This document shows, piece after piece, positions 21,321 through 32,485 of a stretch of DNA of 64,000 nt. How positions within the stretch are numbered: the first letter of the stretch is position 1; each line of letters starts with the position of its first letter. Made by a program: the position numbers and the translations under genes. Below the pieces are notes generated by a model that searched no databases, was not told where the DNA came from, and saw only the letters and a program-made list of their open reading frames with translations. The DNA comes from Monoplex corrugatus (lineage: Eukaryota > Mollusca > Gastropoda > Littorinimorpha > Ranellidae). The stretch lies in assembly GCA_030674185.1 (NCBI GenBank), contig CM060315.1, forward strand, positions 85,714,954 to 85,778,953, read 5' to 3'.

Positions 21321-21499
21321 TCCTCACCCACTGCTTGCTTGTGTCCCTGCTCCATCATCTCTGTCCCATTCCGGACAGAGCGCATGGTCACCTTGGCAAT
21401 GCCAAGCGACCTGCAGCAGGTGGCCCTTGGGCATTGCGGATCCCTGACCTGCAAGGGCCATTACAGCGGGCTGGGGCCCTCCCTACATGGGGTTAGGGT

Positions 21500-22298
21500 C
21501 CGGGGACTTCATGGGCTCAGCCCATGACGCCTCCAATGGCACAGTACATCGCGCCATGGCAGCACTTCCCGTCTTTGGGATTTCCCCTGGCCTTGTCCGC
21601 AGGGTATACTTGGTGGCCCGGTGCCCCACTCGTGCAGACGTCTGCCTTGCTCACCCCTCTGGTCCCCCAGGGGTCGGATTCCTCCCCAGGGGTGCTCCCC
21701 AGGGCTTCTGACCCCGGTCCGTTTGGAGTTTGCCCATGCTCGGGCACTCCTGCCTGGAACCGTGTCCACGGCACAAGAGGCCAAGGCTCCCTGCCCTCCC
21801 GCGGGAGGTGCCCTTCCTCTCTCAGCCCCAGCCTCCCTTTTCCTAAAAGAGTCAAGCTTGGTGGTTGCCTCGGTGCGGAGGGCCCAAAGCAAGGTGAGGG
21901 GCACAGAGGCACAGGACATCCTTTCAAGCTCCGTGCCTACTTCCCTGGAGCTCTGGCTTGCGGGAAATTCCTGAGGCCAGAGAAACTCCCTTTCCATGGA
22001 ACGGTCTTTATGGCCCATGAGGCCATTCCAGAGTCGCCTCTCCCTCACACAGGACCTCCTCTTAGTGCAAGAGAGGTCTCGGGCCCAGCAGCGGCAAATC
22101 TCCCTCTCACAGCGCTGCCTGGCAGACTGGGAGGAGACTGCCAGGAGGGGTCTGGAAGTGGTTTCAGTGGTGGATTCCTTCTTGGGTGGTCTGGTGTCCG
22201 CTCTTCAGGACCCAGGCTATGAGCCCGTTTCTCTCTGTCAGTCGCCTGTCTCTCCCGCAATGGTAGCTTTCATACAGTCCATGGCGGAAAAGCCTTAA
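21500..22298 (+). pseudogene. DIRS gag-like region, frame-shifted
   Basis: This GC-rich stretch sits where DIRS elements carry their gag-like first ORF. The best-looking frame is 21996-22298, coding a helical, Gln/Arg/Leu-rich protein (QERSRAQQRQISLSQRCL...). Upstream frames overlap and switch, which suggests several small indels. No domain is recognised; assignment rests on position and composition. Confidence 0.5.
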
Positions 22299-22471
22299 GT
22301 ACTCGGCTGATGCCGTCGCCAGACTGCACCTAAATTCAGTCCTGGCGAGGCGAGATGCTGTACTCTTACCATCTTCGGTCACCCGCTCTTCATCCACCAG
22401 AGCTTCCTTGAGAGCTGTGCACTTAGGTCTGGTTCCCTCTTTGGGACCCACGTGCAGGCCACTATCAAGAG

Positions 22472-23254
22472 TTGGGTCGAAATCAGGAGGGACCTCGCCC
22501 TTCACTCTGGTCCCGCTCGCCCCATGGCGAAGCGCCCTGCTCCGGCGGCTCTCCCCTTCCCAGGGGCCTCCACAGGAGACGTTTCGCGCCTCCTTCAGCC
22601 CCAAAGGGGCTAGGGCAAGCACCCCCAACAGGCGATCCTGTGGGCAGTCTGTCCCAACACATAGACGCTTGGGAAAGGCTGCCTGCAAGCCCGTGGGACC
22701 TGCGGGTGATCAGGTCAGGGCTTCCGTCTTCCTTGGGGTCCAAGGACGGCCCCACTCACGCCTTTCCCCCTGTTTCTACACTTCCTCAGGATCACTTGGC
22801 CTTGCAGGGGGCCACGGAGGGGGTTTCTTCCCATTCATCTCCGGGATTTTATGGCCGCATCTTTGCGGTCCCCAAAGCTTCTGGGAGCTGGAGAGCCATC
22901 CTGGATCTCTTTCCCCTGAACAGGTTCCTCCCCGTCCTTCACTTTCAGATGGAAACCCCTATGTCGATCCGCAATGCCTTGCACCCGGATGACTGGGGGA
23001 TATCCATCGATCTCAGAGATGTGTATTTCCATCTCCTTATTCACCCAAGGGACAGGACATACCTCCGATTCGTTTGGAGGAACTGTATCTTCCAGTTCGG
23101 GGCTCTTCCCTTTGGTCTGTCACCAGCCCCTTGGTTATTCACGAAGGTGGCTCGGGAGTTGTGCACGCACGTTCGGGACAGGGGTATCCTCCTCGAGACC
23201 TATCTCGATGATTGGTGCCGGCTCCCCAGGGTTGTTTGGGTCAATCATCAGTGA
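22472..23254 (+). pseudogene. DIRS reverse transcriptase
   Basis: The frame has HIDAWERLPASPW, the lead-in seen in DIRS polymerases, then FYGRIFAVPKASGSWRAILD, motif A SIDLRDVYFHLLIH, motif B GALPFGLSPAPWLFTK and motif C ETYLDDW with both Asps. The catalytic core is intact. After LDDW the frame runs on for about 13 residues and stops; the thumb segment normally linking RT to RNase H is missing, so some hundreds of bases were deleted near 23250-23310. Confidence 0.9.
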
Positions 23255-23299
23255 CCAAATGGCACTCCCGGTCCTGGCTAGCCTAGGGAGTCCCTATCA

Positions 23300-23680
23300 C
23301 ACACACCCTTCCTCAGGAGGACTTGTTCACAGATGCGTCCTACTCCGGGTGGGGGGCCCAAGTGGACCCGCTGACAGCGGCGGGTCACAAGAAATGATTT
23401 CCTGTCACATCAACGTGCTGGAACTGAAGGCCTCAGAGACTTTCTCCCCTTTCTGAAGGGAAAACATGTTTGCATCAACACGGACAACACTACCGTGGCT
23501 TGTTACGTCAACAAGCAAGGGGGCGCCCGCTCCCACTCCTTGTCTCGGAGAGAGGAACAGCTTCTCCTCTGGTGCGAGGAACAGTCCATTCGGATCTCAG
23601 CGATGCATGTCCCGGAAAATATTAGCATACTTGCAGCCTCCCTCAGCAGCTCCCACATGATTCTTCCCTCAGAATAGCCG
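23300..23680 (+). pseudogene. DIRS RNase H domain
   Basis: The frames read LFTDASYSGWGAQVDP, then HINVLELKA, then CINTDNTTVACYVNKQGG and IRISAMHVPE in order, the standard layout of the DIRS RNase H with its Asp-Glu-Asp carboxylates (FTDAS, LELKA, TDNTT). Two frameshifts divide it. The 3' end leads into the methyltransferase region, which the LINE insertion splits. Confidence 0.85.
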
Positions 23681-23689
23681 CTGGTCCAT

Positions 23690-23809
23690 GCAGTTCTGGA
23701 GCCAGTGTGGGCAACATGGTTCAAACCACAAGTGGATCTGTTTGCCACCAGGTTCCACCGCCGCCTTCATCTGTATGTTTTTCCAGTCCCGGATCCGGCA
23801 GCTTGGGCT
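23690..23809 (+). pseudogene. DIRS methyltransferase-like domain, part 1 (before LINE)
   Basis: The text reads KPQVDLFATRFHRRLHLYVF and VPDPAAWA, the opening of the DAM-like methyltransferase domain between RNase H and the recombinase in DIRS elements. It continues after the LINE at 26506. Confidence 0.78.
23801..23809 (+). repeat. Target-site duplication of inserted LINE, left copy
   Basis: GCTTGGGCT here is repeated exactly at 26506-26514 on the other side of the inserted LINE. Deleting the LINE and one copy rejoins the DIRS coding text (PDPAAWA to VDALS). Confidence 0.92.
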
Positions 23810-24965
23810 ACAAAAAAGCCATCTCTAACATGTTGGCGTCTACCATCGAAAAGAACTCTTCCATAGCAAATAAATCGGAGGTCTTCCGGAAACACAAATC
23901 GGTGAAAGAAAAGAGAGCTTGTAACTTCGTCTCTGATAACACAGAAGAGTACAATCTTCCACTGACATTAGGAGAATTAAAAGACGCTCTTGTGACTTGC
24001 TCTGACTCTTCTGGCTTGGATGGAGTTCATTATCAACTGGTGAAGCATCTCCCGGAAAAGGGTTTGGACATTCTGTTGAAAATGTACAATTACATATGGA
24101 CGACAGGATTCTTTCCTCCCTCATGGCAGAAAGCCCTGATCGTCCCTATACCTAAACCTGGAAAGGATGTATCTAATCCGTTCAATTACCGGCCAATAGC
24201 CCTAAACAGTTGTCTATGCAAAGTGATGGAGAAAATGGTCAATAAGAGACTGATGTGGAAACTGGAGAATGACGGCATCTTGGCCAAAGAACAATGCAGT
24301 TTTCGCAAGCACCATTCCACAGTAGATCATTTAATTCGTCTTGAAACAACCATCCGTAATGCATTTCTGCAGAAACAGCATGTAGTGGCTATCTTCTTTG
24401 ATTTAGAGAAAGCCTATGACACCACTTGGAAATCAGGAATTCTTATGGATCTACACGAATTGGGTTTTAGGGGTCACCTACCTACGTTTATCCAAAAAAT
24501 TTTTTGCAGATAGGCAGTTTCAAGTGCAGGTTGGTACTACTCTGTCGGACATCCATGGGCAAGAGCTGGGTGTACCACAAGGGAGCATTCTCTCTCCTGC
24601 GCTGTTCAGTCTCAAGATCAACAACAGTCAAATCAGTACAGCAGGGCTCGGACTGCTCCCTGTTTGTGGACAATTTTGCAGTTTACGCAAGTGGAAGCTT
24701 CTATGCAGGCGTTCAGCGATGGCTGCAGTTGTGTGTAGATAAGATCCAGCAGTGGGCAGAGACAAATGGCTTTACCTTTTCTGCAACCAAAACACAGTGT
24801 ATTCACTTTCATAACCTGCGAAAATTTTTTGCTGCTCCAGAAATTCGTCTGGGAAAAGTGCATCATTCCAGCTGTAAAAGAAGCAAAATTCCTGGGATTG
24901 ATTTTTGATGAAAAGTTGAACTTTCTCAGTCATATCCAACATCTAAAACATCTTGCCAGAAAGCT
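23810..24965 (+). pseudogene. LINE reverse transcriptase (inserted copy)
   Basis: The frame to 24513 reads IPKPGKDVSNPFNYRPIALN, then CSFRKHHSTVDHL and motif A IFFDLEKAYDTTWKSG. After a one-base slip near 24500 a second frame gives LGVPQGSILSPALFSL (motif B) and a third FVDNFAVYA (motif C), then FSATKTQCIHF. The second Asp of motif C is Asn, so catalysis would be lost even without the frameshifts. The remaining RT thumb runs in another frame to about 25140-25530 (ALKALDPIHH..LRLCLGAFRTTPV). Confidence 0.88.
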
Positions 24966-25529
24966 CTGAATATTCTTCAAGTTGTAGCTCATACAGACTG
25001 GGGTGCCGACAAGAAAACGTTACTACACCTGTACAGAGCTTTAATTCGCTCTAAACTGGACTATGGCTGTGTACTAAAGGCACTTGATCCCATTCACCAT
25101 CAAGGGCTGCGCCTATGTCTTGGTGCATTCAGAACAACTCCTGTGTATAGTTTGTATGCAGAGGCAGGGGAGCCCTCCCTGAGCAACCGTAGACTGAAAC
25201 TAAGTTTAAATTTCTGTTTGAAACTGTTCTCTGAACCGGAAAACCCTGCCAACGATTGTGTCTTCAACCCCAGATTTGAAAGTGACTTTGAAAAACATCC
25301 AAAAGTGACTCCTCCTTTGGGGCTGCGTATCCGTCCCCATTTGGAAACGGCAGATATGAATTTAGCAGTTGTTAACGACTTCTCCAAGTTTCCAGATAGT
25401 CCACCATGGACCTTGAAAACACCGAAAGTTTGTTTTGATCTGCTTCCTTCCGTAAAGACAATACCAGTGCACTGGCGTACAAATCGTTTTATGCAGAATT
25501 GTGTGAAAAATCTCCATCATCCCACAGAA

Positions 25530-26285
25530 TCTCACTGATGGGTCCAAGTGTGATGAAGGTGTGGCTGCCGCTGCCTTCTGCTCCGAGATTCCCAATGGAG
25601 CATTTTCAAAATGTATTCCATCTGAAATTTCGGTTTACACGGCTGAAATGACTGCTTGGTTTTGGCACTAAAAATGGTGTCCCAATCCAAACACAAAGAG
25701 TTTCTCATTTTTTCTGACTCCCTTTCTGCTTTGCAGGCAATCACTTGCCGAAACATTAGTCACCCTGAACTTGTGAAGTTCTTTGAACTGTATTCTACTC
25801 TGGCAAATGACGGTTACGAGATTGTTTTTGCCTGGATTCCTGGCCATATTGGTATTGGAGGCAATGAAAAGGCTGATTACCTGGCCAAGAAGGCTACAAT
25901 GGCAAAGATGTCTAAGTCCGTTCTCTCTTACATAGATGTCAAATCGAAAGTACACAGTTACGTAAGAAATCTGTGACAGGAAAATTCGAATAAACAGACA
26001 GATAACAAACTCTTCCAAATCCGCCCTAACCTGACAGAAATTCGCCCATCTGCTGCAGGAAACCGTAAGAAAGAGACAGTGTTATGTAGGTTACGCACGG
26101 GTCACACATCATACACTCACTCGTACCTTTTGAAAAATGAAGAAGCACCATGGTGTATACCGTGTGATGAGCCGTTGAGCATCCGACACCTCCTCCTCGA
26201 TTGCTGGGACTTGTACGATGTGAGACGAAAGCACTACACGACAGATTCCTTAATTAAAGGAGCTCTTCCGAGACGTCCCTCCTGA
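25530..26285 (+). pseudogene. LINE RNase H and zinc-knuckle C-terminus (inserted copy)
   Basis: Landmarks in order: TDGSKCDEGVAAAAF at 25537, then VYTAEMTA, FSDSLSALQAI in frame 25656-25976, and FAWIPGHIGIGGNEKADYLAK with the conserved His and Asp. Downstream 26079-26285 codes PWCIPCDEPLSIRHLLLDC, a C-x2-C-H-C knuckle found at the C-terminus of I/Jockey-group ORF2 proteins. A base slip near 25660 splits the RNase H. Confidence 0.88.
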
Positions 26286-26505
26286 TGCAATATTCCAGTT
26301 TTTACAAGAGATCAATAGATTTCACTTGATGTAATTTTACGTGTTTTTCTTCAATGGCATTTTAGATTTGCAAGGTTGACGGTGAGCATGGTTTTTATCT
26401 GTTTTTTATCTTAACGGGTTGTTCTTTTCTTTTTGACGTGGTGTTAGCCCTGATATGGCTCTAGTGGTTGGCTGGGCTATAAGCAATATGAATTGAATTG
26501 AATTG

Positions 26506-26800
26506 GCTTGGGCTGTGGATGCTTGTCCATTCCATGGTTAGTCCTGACGGGCTATGCCTTCCCTCCATTCCCCTAACTGGGAAAGTTCTGCGGAAGGCGA
26601 GGGAAGACTCGGCCACGATGGTTCTCGTGGCACCTCGATGGCCTGCCCAACATGGTTTCCGGAACTGCTGCACCTGTTCCATGTGCCTCCAATAAAACTC
26701 ACTGTTACAGGCCAGTCCTTGCTTCAACCAAGGTCAGGCATTCCTCACGGCAATCCAGAGGCTCTAAACCTTCACGCCCGGCTGCTGTGCGGGACTTGAT
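26506..26800 (+). pseudogene. DIRS methyltransferase-like domain, part 2 (after LINE)
   Basis: The text resumes AVDALSIPW, GYAFPP, GKVLRKAREDSATMVLVAPRWPAQHW and FPELLHLFHVPP. The APRWP/Q-W-F block is characteristic of the DIRS methyltransferase-like domain. Small indels shift the frame several times. Confidence 0.82.
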
Positions 26801-26859
26801 GTCTTCATTAGGCTTGTCCCTGGCAGTGATCGGCCCTGTGGAGCAAGCGCACAGACCGG

Positions 26860-27819
26860 GCACTCAGGGGGTGTATAGTGCCCACTGACACGGTGGCCTT
26901 CTGGGTGCTCCTGGACTGCGGTGTCATTCCACTCACCCTCTCGCTTGCACTTGGCCAACTACCGCAGCTTTCTTCATCGAGAAAAACCTTTCGTCCTCCT
27001 CAGTGAAGGGTCCAGGGCAGCCATCTGCACCACCATCAGCCAGTTGAGCGGTCCTTCCTTTGTGGACGACCTTCTCCTGCGGGATATTGTCCGAGGGGCT
27101 TCTCTTCAGGAAGCCTGACCCCCTGCCGCACCCCGGCATGGGATCTCCTTCTCGTCCTCTCCTCCCTGAGACTTCCCTCTTACGAGCCCATCAGGAGTGT
27201 TCTCTCAAGTTCCCTCATTCAAGACGGCCTTTCTACTCTCTCTAGCGTCAGGGAGGCACTGTAGCGAAGTGCACGCTCTTAGCGGACTCCCTGGGGATGT
27301 CGCTTTCGAACCTGATGGCTCAATGTCTCTCTGCCTATTCCCGGAATTCTTGGCCAAGAACCAGTCGCCAGGTTCTCCTTCTCTGACTATCTCCATTCAT
27401 CCCCTGACGTCTATCCTTGCCCCAGATGACGAAATCTTCTCGCCAGAAGCAGCGCCACCTGTTTCTCTCTTACAACGAAAGTTATAAGAAGGCCATTAGC
27501 CGCACATCCATCTCTCGATGGCTGTGGACAGTCATCAAGGCTGCGTATGCAAGGCCGGGCTCAGATTTGGCTGTCTTCTCCCTGAGGCCCCATGAGATTA
27601 GAGCGTGGGCCTCGTCGCTAGCGTTCACTCACAATGCCAGCCTCCAGAGTGTCTTGGACGCCGCACATTGGCGTTCCCTGGGCACGTTCATTCCATTCTA
27701 CCTGCGCGACGTCTCCCGTCTGCGCGAAGATGGATCCAGGGGTATCGCTTCCGCTGTGGTGGCTCAACACCCCATCTCTGCCACATGCCCTGATTCGTTT
27801 CATTCCTCCTGGCGTTAAC
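26860..27819 (+). pseudogene. DIRS tyrosine recombinase
   Basis: The last part, 27417-27818, is open and ends RPHEIRAWASSLAF, then LDAAHWRSLGTFIPFYLRDV. The HEIR block supplies the His and Arg, the HWR Trp occupies the second His/Trp position, and FYLRDV supplies the likely nucleophilic Tyr. The N-terminal part (26890-27410) is frame-shifted and carries stops. The protein would join the circular DNA intermediate to the genome. Only the catalytic C-terminus is well preserved. Confidence 0.85.
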
Positions 27820-27857
27820 CAGGTAAGCCCTCCTTCCGGGTAGTGTTATTCTGCATC

Positions 27858-27945
27858 AGTGAGCCACGGTACAGTATATAATCAAAAGGAAATTTTCCTT
27901 CTAAAATTATGTTTAATCTAACATACTGTGGCTCACGCAGAGTCC
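27858..27945. repeat. DIRS internal complementary region
   Basis: GTGAGCCACGGTACAGTAT at 27860 and ATACTGTGGCTCAC at 27924-27937 face each other, and the core GGAAATTTTCCTTCTAAAATTA is the inverted copy of the extreme right end at 28135-28178. DIRS elements use this region to template and circularise their ends. Its text also shows what the complete left terminus should look like. Confidence 0.85.
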
Positions 27946-28002
27946 GTCCCTTCCTTCCCGCCTTCCTGGTTCCTTCAATTTCACAGTCAGGGTCTTGGTT
28001 TC

Positions 28003-28178
28003 CTCGAAAAGAGGACGGGTATGCGCATGCGCAAGACACAAATAGTCTCAAGAGTTATGGTCCTTTCGGACGTTATTGTTTATGAGGCAGGAATGGCAAA
28101 TCGCTGTCGCTTATTGCATTAGTGAGCCACAGTAAGTATGTTAGATTAAACGTAATTTTAGAAGGAAAATTTCCTTTT
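28003..28178 (-). repeat. DIRS right inverted terminal repeat plus terminal extension
   Basis: Positions 28003-28130 mirror the left repeat; 28131-28178 (GTAAGTATGTTAGATTAAAC...GGAAAATTTCC) has no partner at the left end but matches the internal complementary region in reverse. Confidence 0.9.
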
Positions 28179-29090
28179 TACACCATCTCCATGAAACTTA
28201 GGACTTTGTCACTCAAGGATTGATGCATCTGTATGGAGAAGAACACATGCATGCTGGAATTACCTATGGTTTTATCACAGCAGACTAGGTTTCTAGTGTG
28301 CCATATGTCTGAGTGTAGAATCACCCATGGCTTTTATAGAGATAGACCAGATTCCATAGATGTTTTGTTTTATGCTTGTGAAATGCATTTTGGACAATGA
28401 GACTTTTTTTTTTTTTACATTTGGTTCCTTTTATTCATTTGATTTTTGTTTCATACATCTGAGTAAAATGTCAATATGGTAGTGGTGATCATTTATTTCA
28501 TGTCTATTCTCTTGAGTGATTTTGGAAAAAAATAAAAGAAGAATAAAAAAAAAAAAGGAAGAAAAGGGATGATGATGGCAGTGGTGGTGGTGGTGGTGAT
28601 GTGAGGAGGAGGGAAGGACTTCAGGCAATAGTTGTATATAGTCAGTCTTGAGAAAGAAGGAAGGAAAAGACAGATTGAGAGGGGGAGACTAATAAATGAA
28701 GTAACTCACCATAAATAACTGTTCAAACAATAAACTGGCTGAACGAGTGAACAATTGTAATGAATTATATATAATTAGCTTTTGGATATCTTGACAGGCT
28801 GACAGAAAATTTGTTTGCTTATGCTTTGATTCAGATATGTCGGAGATTGTGTTCTTAGAAAGTGTCTGGAGGCATGTTTCGTTTTATCCTGATACAAGAA
28901 AGAATATGATTAGTTGTTATCTTCTGTCTACAAAGATACACAGTAATCCTGGTGTATATTGTTTTGAATGAGTCGTTTCCTCCCATACATGAGAGATGTA
29001 TAACTCTGCCAGCATTAACTTGCTTATTTATTATGCTGATTACAAAATTTAGGTTGTTATAATTACACTCTTTATGACTATCTTGCAATT
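28179..29090. other. Unassigned AT-rich spacer, poly-A and GGT-rich patches
   Basis: A-rich run at 28545-28570 and a GGTGGT patch at 28580-28600; otherwise nothing recognisable. Confidence 0.55.
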
Positions 29091-29094
29091 GCTT

Positions 29095-29290
29095 TCAAAC
29101 ACAGGTATCCAGTAAGGTGTAGTATTTCTTCAAGGAGAGAGAAAGCTGTATAATATTTGACTCTGGTAAGCTGTTGGCCGCTTGTTTGGCAGCCCAGTCA
29201 GTCATAACATTATGATGAAATAAAAAGTGCAAGGCTGTTTGGCACTGAACTTTCAGTTGAAGTATCCTAGGGCAAGGCCACATAAGCTGC
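29095..29290 (-). pseudogene. Possible LINE RNase H remnant
   Basis: The minus strand codes FHHNVMTDWAAKQAANSLPES, which resembles the end of a LINE RNase H domain (H..V..N..AD..AK). Only one motif supports it. Confidence 0.3.
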
Positions 29291-29680
29291 TAGTGACCAC
29301 AGAGCTAGAAAGGAGCAATCCCCCTTTCAGTGGCAATGGCAGTGTTAAAGTGGAAACATGGCGAAGAGAAAAGGTGCAAAGTCTCAAAGTAGACTTTACT
29401 CAGCAGGCAATCAACTGGCCCAACTCATGAGAAGACTGGATAACATGTAGTGCGCTGTTCTCTGTTCATTGTTTAGCAAGTGAGACAAAGAGGCTTTTGT
29501 TAGTACAGGACTGATCATGCTTTTGAAAGTAAAGTATAGTAGGCCTCAGCTTTCTACCAGTAGCAAAACAAACACCATAGAATGAAGAGATAATAGACAC
29601 AACTCTAGTCCACCTTGAAAGTGACAGAAAAGTTTGTGAAACCAAGTAGATGGGCACACAAGTGTGTTAACAAATTGTGA
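29291..29680. other. Unassigned spacer
   Basis: No feature recognised. Confidence 0.5.
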
Positions 29681-29749
29681 ATAAATTTTGCTGCAATTAT
29701 GTGCAAATGCTAAAATAAATACATACATAATTACATTCGTCTCTGATTA

Positions 29750-29802
29750 CACAAACACTTACGTGTATGCATATGCATGTACGCTCACGCGCGCGTATGC
29801 GC

Positions 29803-29874
<72 letters not shown>

Positions 29875-30045
29875 GAGCAGATAGAAAGAGAATGATCACA
29901 TACAGATAGAGAGAAATAGAGAGAGAGTGAGCACAAGGACAGACAGACACACGTATGCACGTCGCACGCATACACTCGCGCGCGCGCACACACACACACG
30001 CACGCACGCACGCACGCACGCACCACACACTATCTCTCTCTCTCA
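29750..30045. repeat. Compound (AC)n/(GC)n/(CACG)n microsatellite
   Basis: A perfect AC array at 29807-29872 is flanked by alternating purine-pyrimidine CGCGCG tracts at 29788-29795 and 29978-29988 and by ACGC repeats at 29998-30022. Alternating CG/CA text of this kind can adopt Z-DNA. Confidence 0.93.
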
Positions 30046-30239
30046 ACATGTTAGAAATAACATGAGATTGACTTACCTGATAAGCTACTGGCAGTGGAAG
30101 AAAAAGACAATGTGGTCAGGTTACACACTACCAGTATTGCACATGAAACATACCATATAAGCTAAACACACAGTCTACAAATCACTTGTAGTACACAGAA
30201 AGAGCTTCACGATACAGTAAATTAGAACAGAAATAAAAC

Positions 30240-30267
30240 GGGGGGGGGGGGGGGGGGGGGGGGGGGG
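30240..30267 (+). repeat. Poly-G tract, 28 bases
   Basis: A single uninterrupted run of G, the longest of four in the window. Confidence 0.95.
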
Positions 30268-30429
30268 ATGCGCAACATGACATTAATTTAAAAGATATGT
30301 AAGATGCAATATTTTCAGCCTCCAACAGTTTCTGAGAGCGCATAGGTACTGATTCGATTGGTCAGTCAGTCTTGGACGGGGATGGGAAAGGTGGAGATCG
30401 GCGCCACTGCTTTAGCTCACTCAATGGGT

Positions 30430-31080
30430 AGTCAAAGAAGGAAGCGACCGCATGTAACAGATAGTAATATCAGTGCATGGACAACTTCAAGTACTTGGGC
30501 TCTGTCAAAACCAACACAGGATCTTGCAGCAAGGACATCAGATCAAGCATAGGCATGGCAAAGTGAAAAGTGGTCCAGTTGAACAACATATGGAAAGGCA
30601 GAGGCATACCAATGAAATTGAAACTAAGAATTCTACGCTGCTTAATTTGGCCTGTTGTCATGTACGGATGTGAAGCCTGGACTTTGAAGAAAGATGATGA
30701 AAATAAACATAGCGGAAATGTGGTTCTGCAGGTGTCTTCTCAGAGTAAAATGGACAGACAAAAGAACCCATGAAAGCGTGCTAAAGGAATTTGCTGTCCA
30801 ACATAAAATGCTCCCAGAGATCAACAAAAGAAAATTGAAGTATATCGGGCACAAGAACCAACTTGATGACATCAGTCCTGCAGAGGAGAGTCGAGGCAAA
30901 GAGAAAACAAGGAAGGCCAGCAAAATCTTTCATGGACAACATTGCTGACACCTGCAAACTGGGACTCCATGACATCATACACAGGAGCAGAGACAGTGTC
31001 GCCTGGCGATCTTTCGTGACAAAGAGTGGAGCTCCCACTGTCGCCCACGGCGATGGAGATAGATGAATATCAGTGCTCCG
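30430..31080 (+). pseudogene. RTE-clade (BovB-like) LINE, C-terminal fragment
   Basis: Across three frames it reads FKYLGSVKTNTGSCSKDI, then PVVMYGCEAWTLKK, AEMWFCRCLLRVKWTDKRTHESVL, RKLKYIGH, KRKQGRPAKSFMDNI and a C-terminal AHGDGDR. The YGCEAWTLKK to LLRVxWTxxRTxESVL series is the C-terminal domain of RTE elements such as BovB. Several indels break it. The RT catalytic region is absent. Confidence 0.8.
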
Positions 31081-31390
31081 TGAAAATAGATTTTGAATTT
31101 ACTGGCTAATTTCTATTATCACTTCAGATCTTGTAAGTAATTTCAGTTATTCAGAAGGTGCTGATTTTTAATTAATTAATGCAAAAAAATATTTGTAGTA
31201 GGCTTATTACCTGAGGAAGACTTACCAAGTAATTCAAAACCATCAATGTTGCAAAGAGTTCAGCTGTAAATACTAATTTATTGGGATCTATATGGAAAGG
31301 TGTCTCTATTTTAAGAGTAGGTATTAGAAATGCTGAAGCTGCTTTTTATCTCAGTTAATGAACCATCAGTCGATGAGTTTCTTTTCTTTC
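31081..31390. other. Unassigned spacer
   Basis: No feature recognised between two RTE fragments. Confidence 0.5.
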
Positions 31391-32485
31391 AGCTGGCCAT
31401 GATTAATAAGTATAATCATAATGAGGACAAGGAACAGAATCAAAAGAGAAACAGCAGAACAGTGTGGGTTTGTTGAAGGGACAAGAACTATTAATGCCAT
31501 ATACATCCCAAGAACTATCATAGAGAGGTCAGTACAGTTGAATAAGGATTTGTTTTTATGCTTTGTTGATTATACCAAGGCTTTTGATTGAGTAAGACTT
31601 GAAGAATTGATCAAGCAACTAGAAAGGCTTGATATTGATGGAAAAGATCCAAGAATAATGAGGAATATGTATTGGGAACAAACAGCAGCAATCAGAGTAG
31701 AAAATGATGTAAGCTCTTTCCAAAATATCAAAAGAGGGGTTAGGCAGGGATGTGTTCTGTCACCACAATTATTTTCACTTTACAGTGAAACCATCATGAG
31801 AAACCTAGAAGAATGCCCCGGAATAAAGGTTGAGGAGAAAATGTTAAACAATCTTCATTATGCACCTGACACCATTCTGATTGCAGAAAATGAAAAAGAG
31901 CTGCAAAATCTTGTAAATATAATAGAAGTAGAAAGCAGAAATAAAGGGCTGGAGCTAAATAGCAAGAAGACTGAAGTCATGGAATCAGTAAAAAAGAAAA
32001 AATCCCCTCACGCAAAATAACAGCAAATGGCACAACATTGAGACAAGTTGATATATCTAAATATTTGGAAACGGTCATCTCACCAGATAGCAGACGCACA
32101 TCAGAAATAGCCAGCAGAATTGGCCAAGCCAAAACAGCATTCAAGAAGATGAAAAGCATTCTTACCAACAAATGCCTATCAATTAACAACAGGAAGAAAG
32201 TTGTTGAGTGTTACATAGAACCGATACTGCTGTATAATTATGAGGTGTGGACAATCAACACGCAAAGTCAGAACAAGATTGAGGCGGCTGAAGTGTGGTT
32301 TCTAAGAAGAATGTTAAGGGTTACATGGACAGCAACAACAAAAAACAAGACAGTCTAGAAAGAGGTGAACAGAAAACAGATGGGTGGGAGATATAGGCCT
32401 ACTTGCAGCGATAAAAGATAGATTGATATGGAGGGCCGTGATTGCCAAAGCCCTGTGGCAGGGCACATGATGATGATGATGATGA
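31391..32485 (+). pseudogene. RTE-clade LINE, RT core to GAT tail, 5'-truncated
   Basis: The frame reads RETAEQCGFVEGTRTINAIY, then motif A FLCFVDYTKAFD followed at once by a stop, then GVRQGCVLSPQLFSLY (motif B) and LHYAPDTILIAEN, where the usual YADD has become YAPD and loses a catalytic Asp. Frame 32038-32358 adds ISKYLETVISPD, LYNYEVWTIN and AEVWFLRRMLRVTW. The element ends in TGATGATGATGATGATGAT at 32468-32485. The C-terminal segment is shortened by a deletion near 32360, compared with 57340-57540. Confidence 0.87.

Larger units (their letters stand above)
23810..26505 (+). mobile_element. I/Nimb-type LINE inserted in the DIRS element
   Basis: It carries a partial RT, RNase H and a Cys/His-rich C-terminus, and ends with TTGGCTGGGCTATAAGCAA and a short (AATTG)3 tail. 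It is flanked by the 9-bp duplication GCTTGGGCT. The 5' part (ORF1 and endonuclease) is missing. Its tail resembles that of repeat family A. It must be younger than the DIRS copy that it interrupts. Confidence 0.92.
19866..28178 (+). mobile_element. DIRS-type tyrosine-recombinase retroelement, interrupted by a LINE
   Basis: Near-identical inverted terminal repeats (19874-20000 and 28003-28130), an internal complementary region before the right repeat, and the order gag-like, RT, RNase H, DAM-like methyltransferase, tyrosine recombinase identify a DIRS element. Such elements integrate through a circular DNA intermediate and a tyrosine recombinase instead of an integrase, so no target duplication is expected. 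Without the LINE at 23810-26505 it is about 5.6 kb, normal for the family. GC content is clearly higher than its surroundings. Frameshifts, stops and a deletion between RT and RNase H show that it is inactive. Confidence 0.93.

Noticed and set aside
21509..22048. Minus-strand 179-codon frame
   Set aside because: Shadow of the GC-rich DIRS gag-like region; no recognisable domain.
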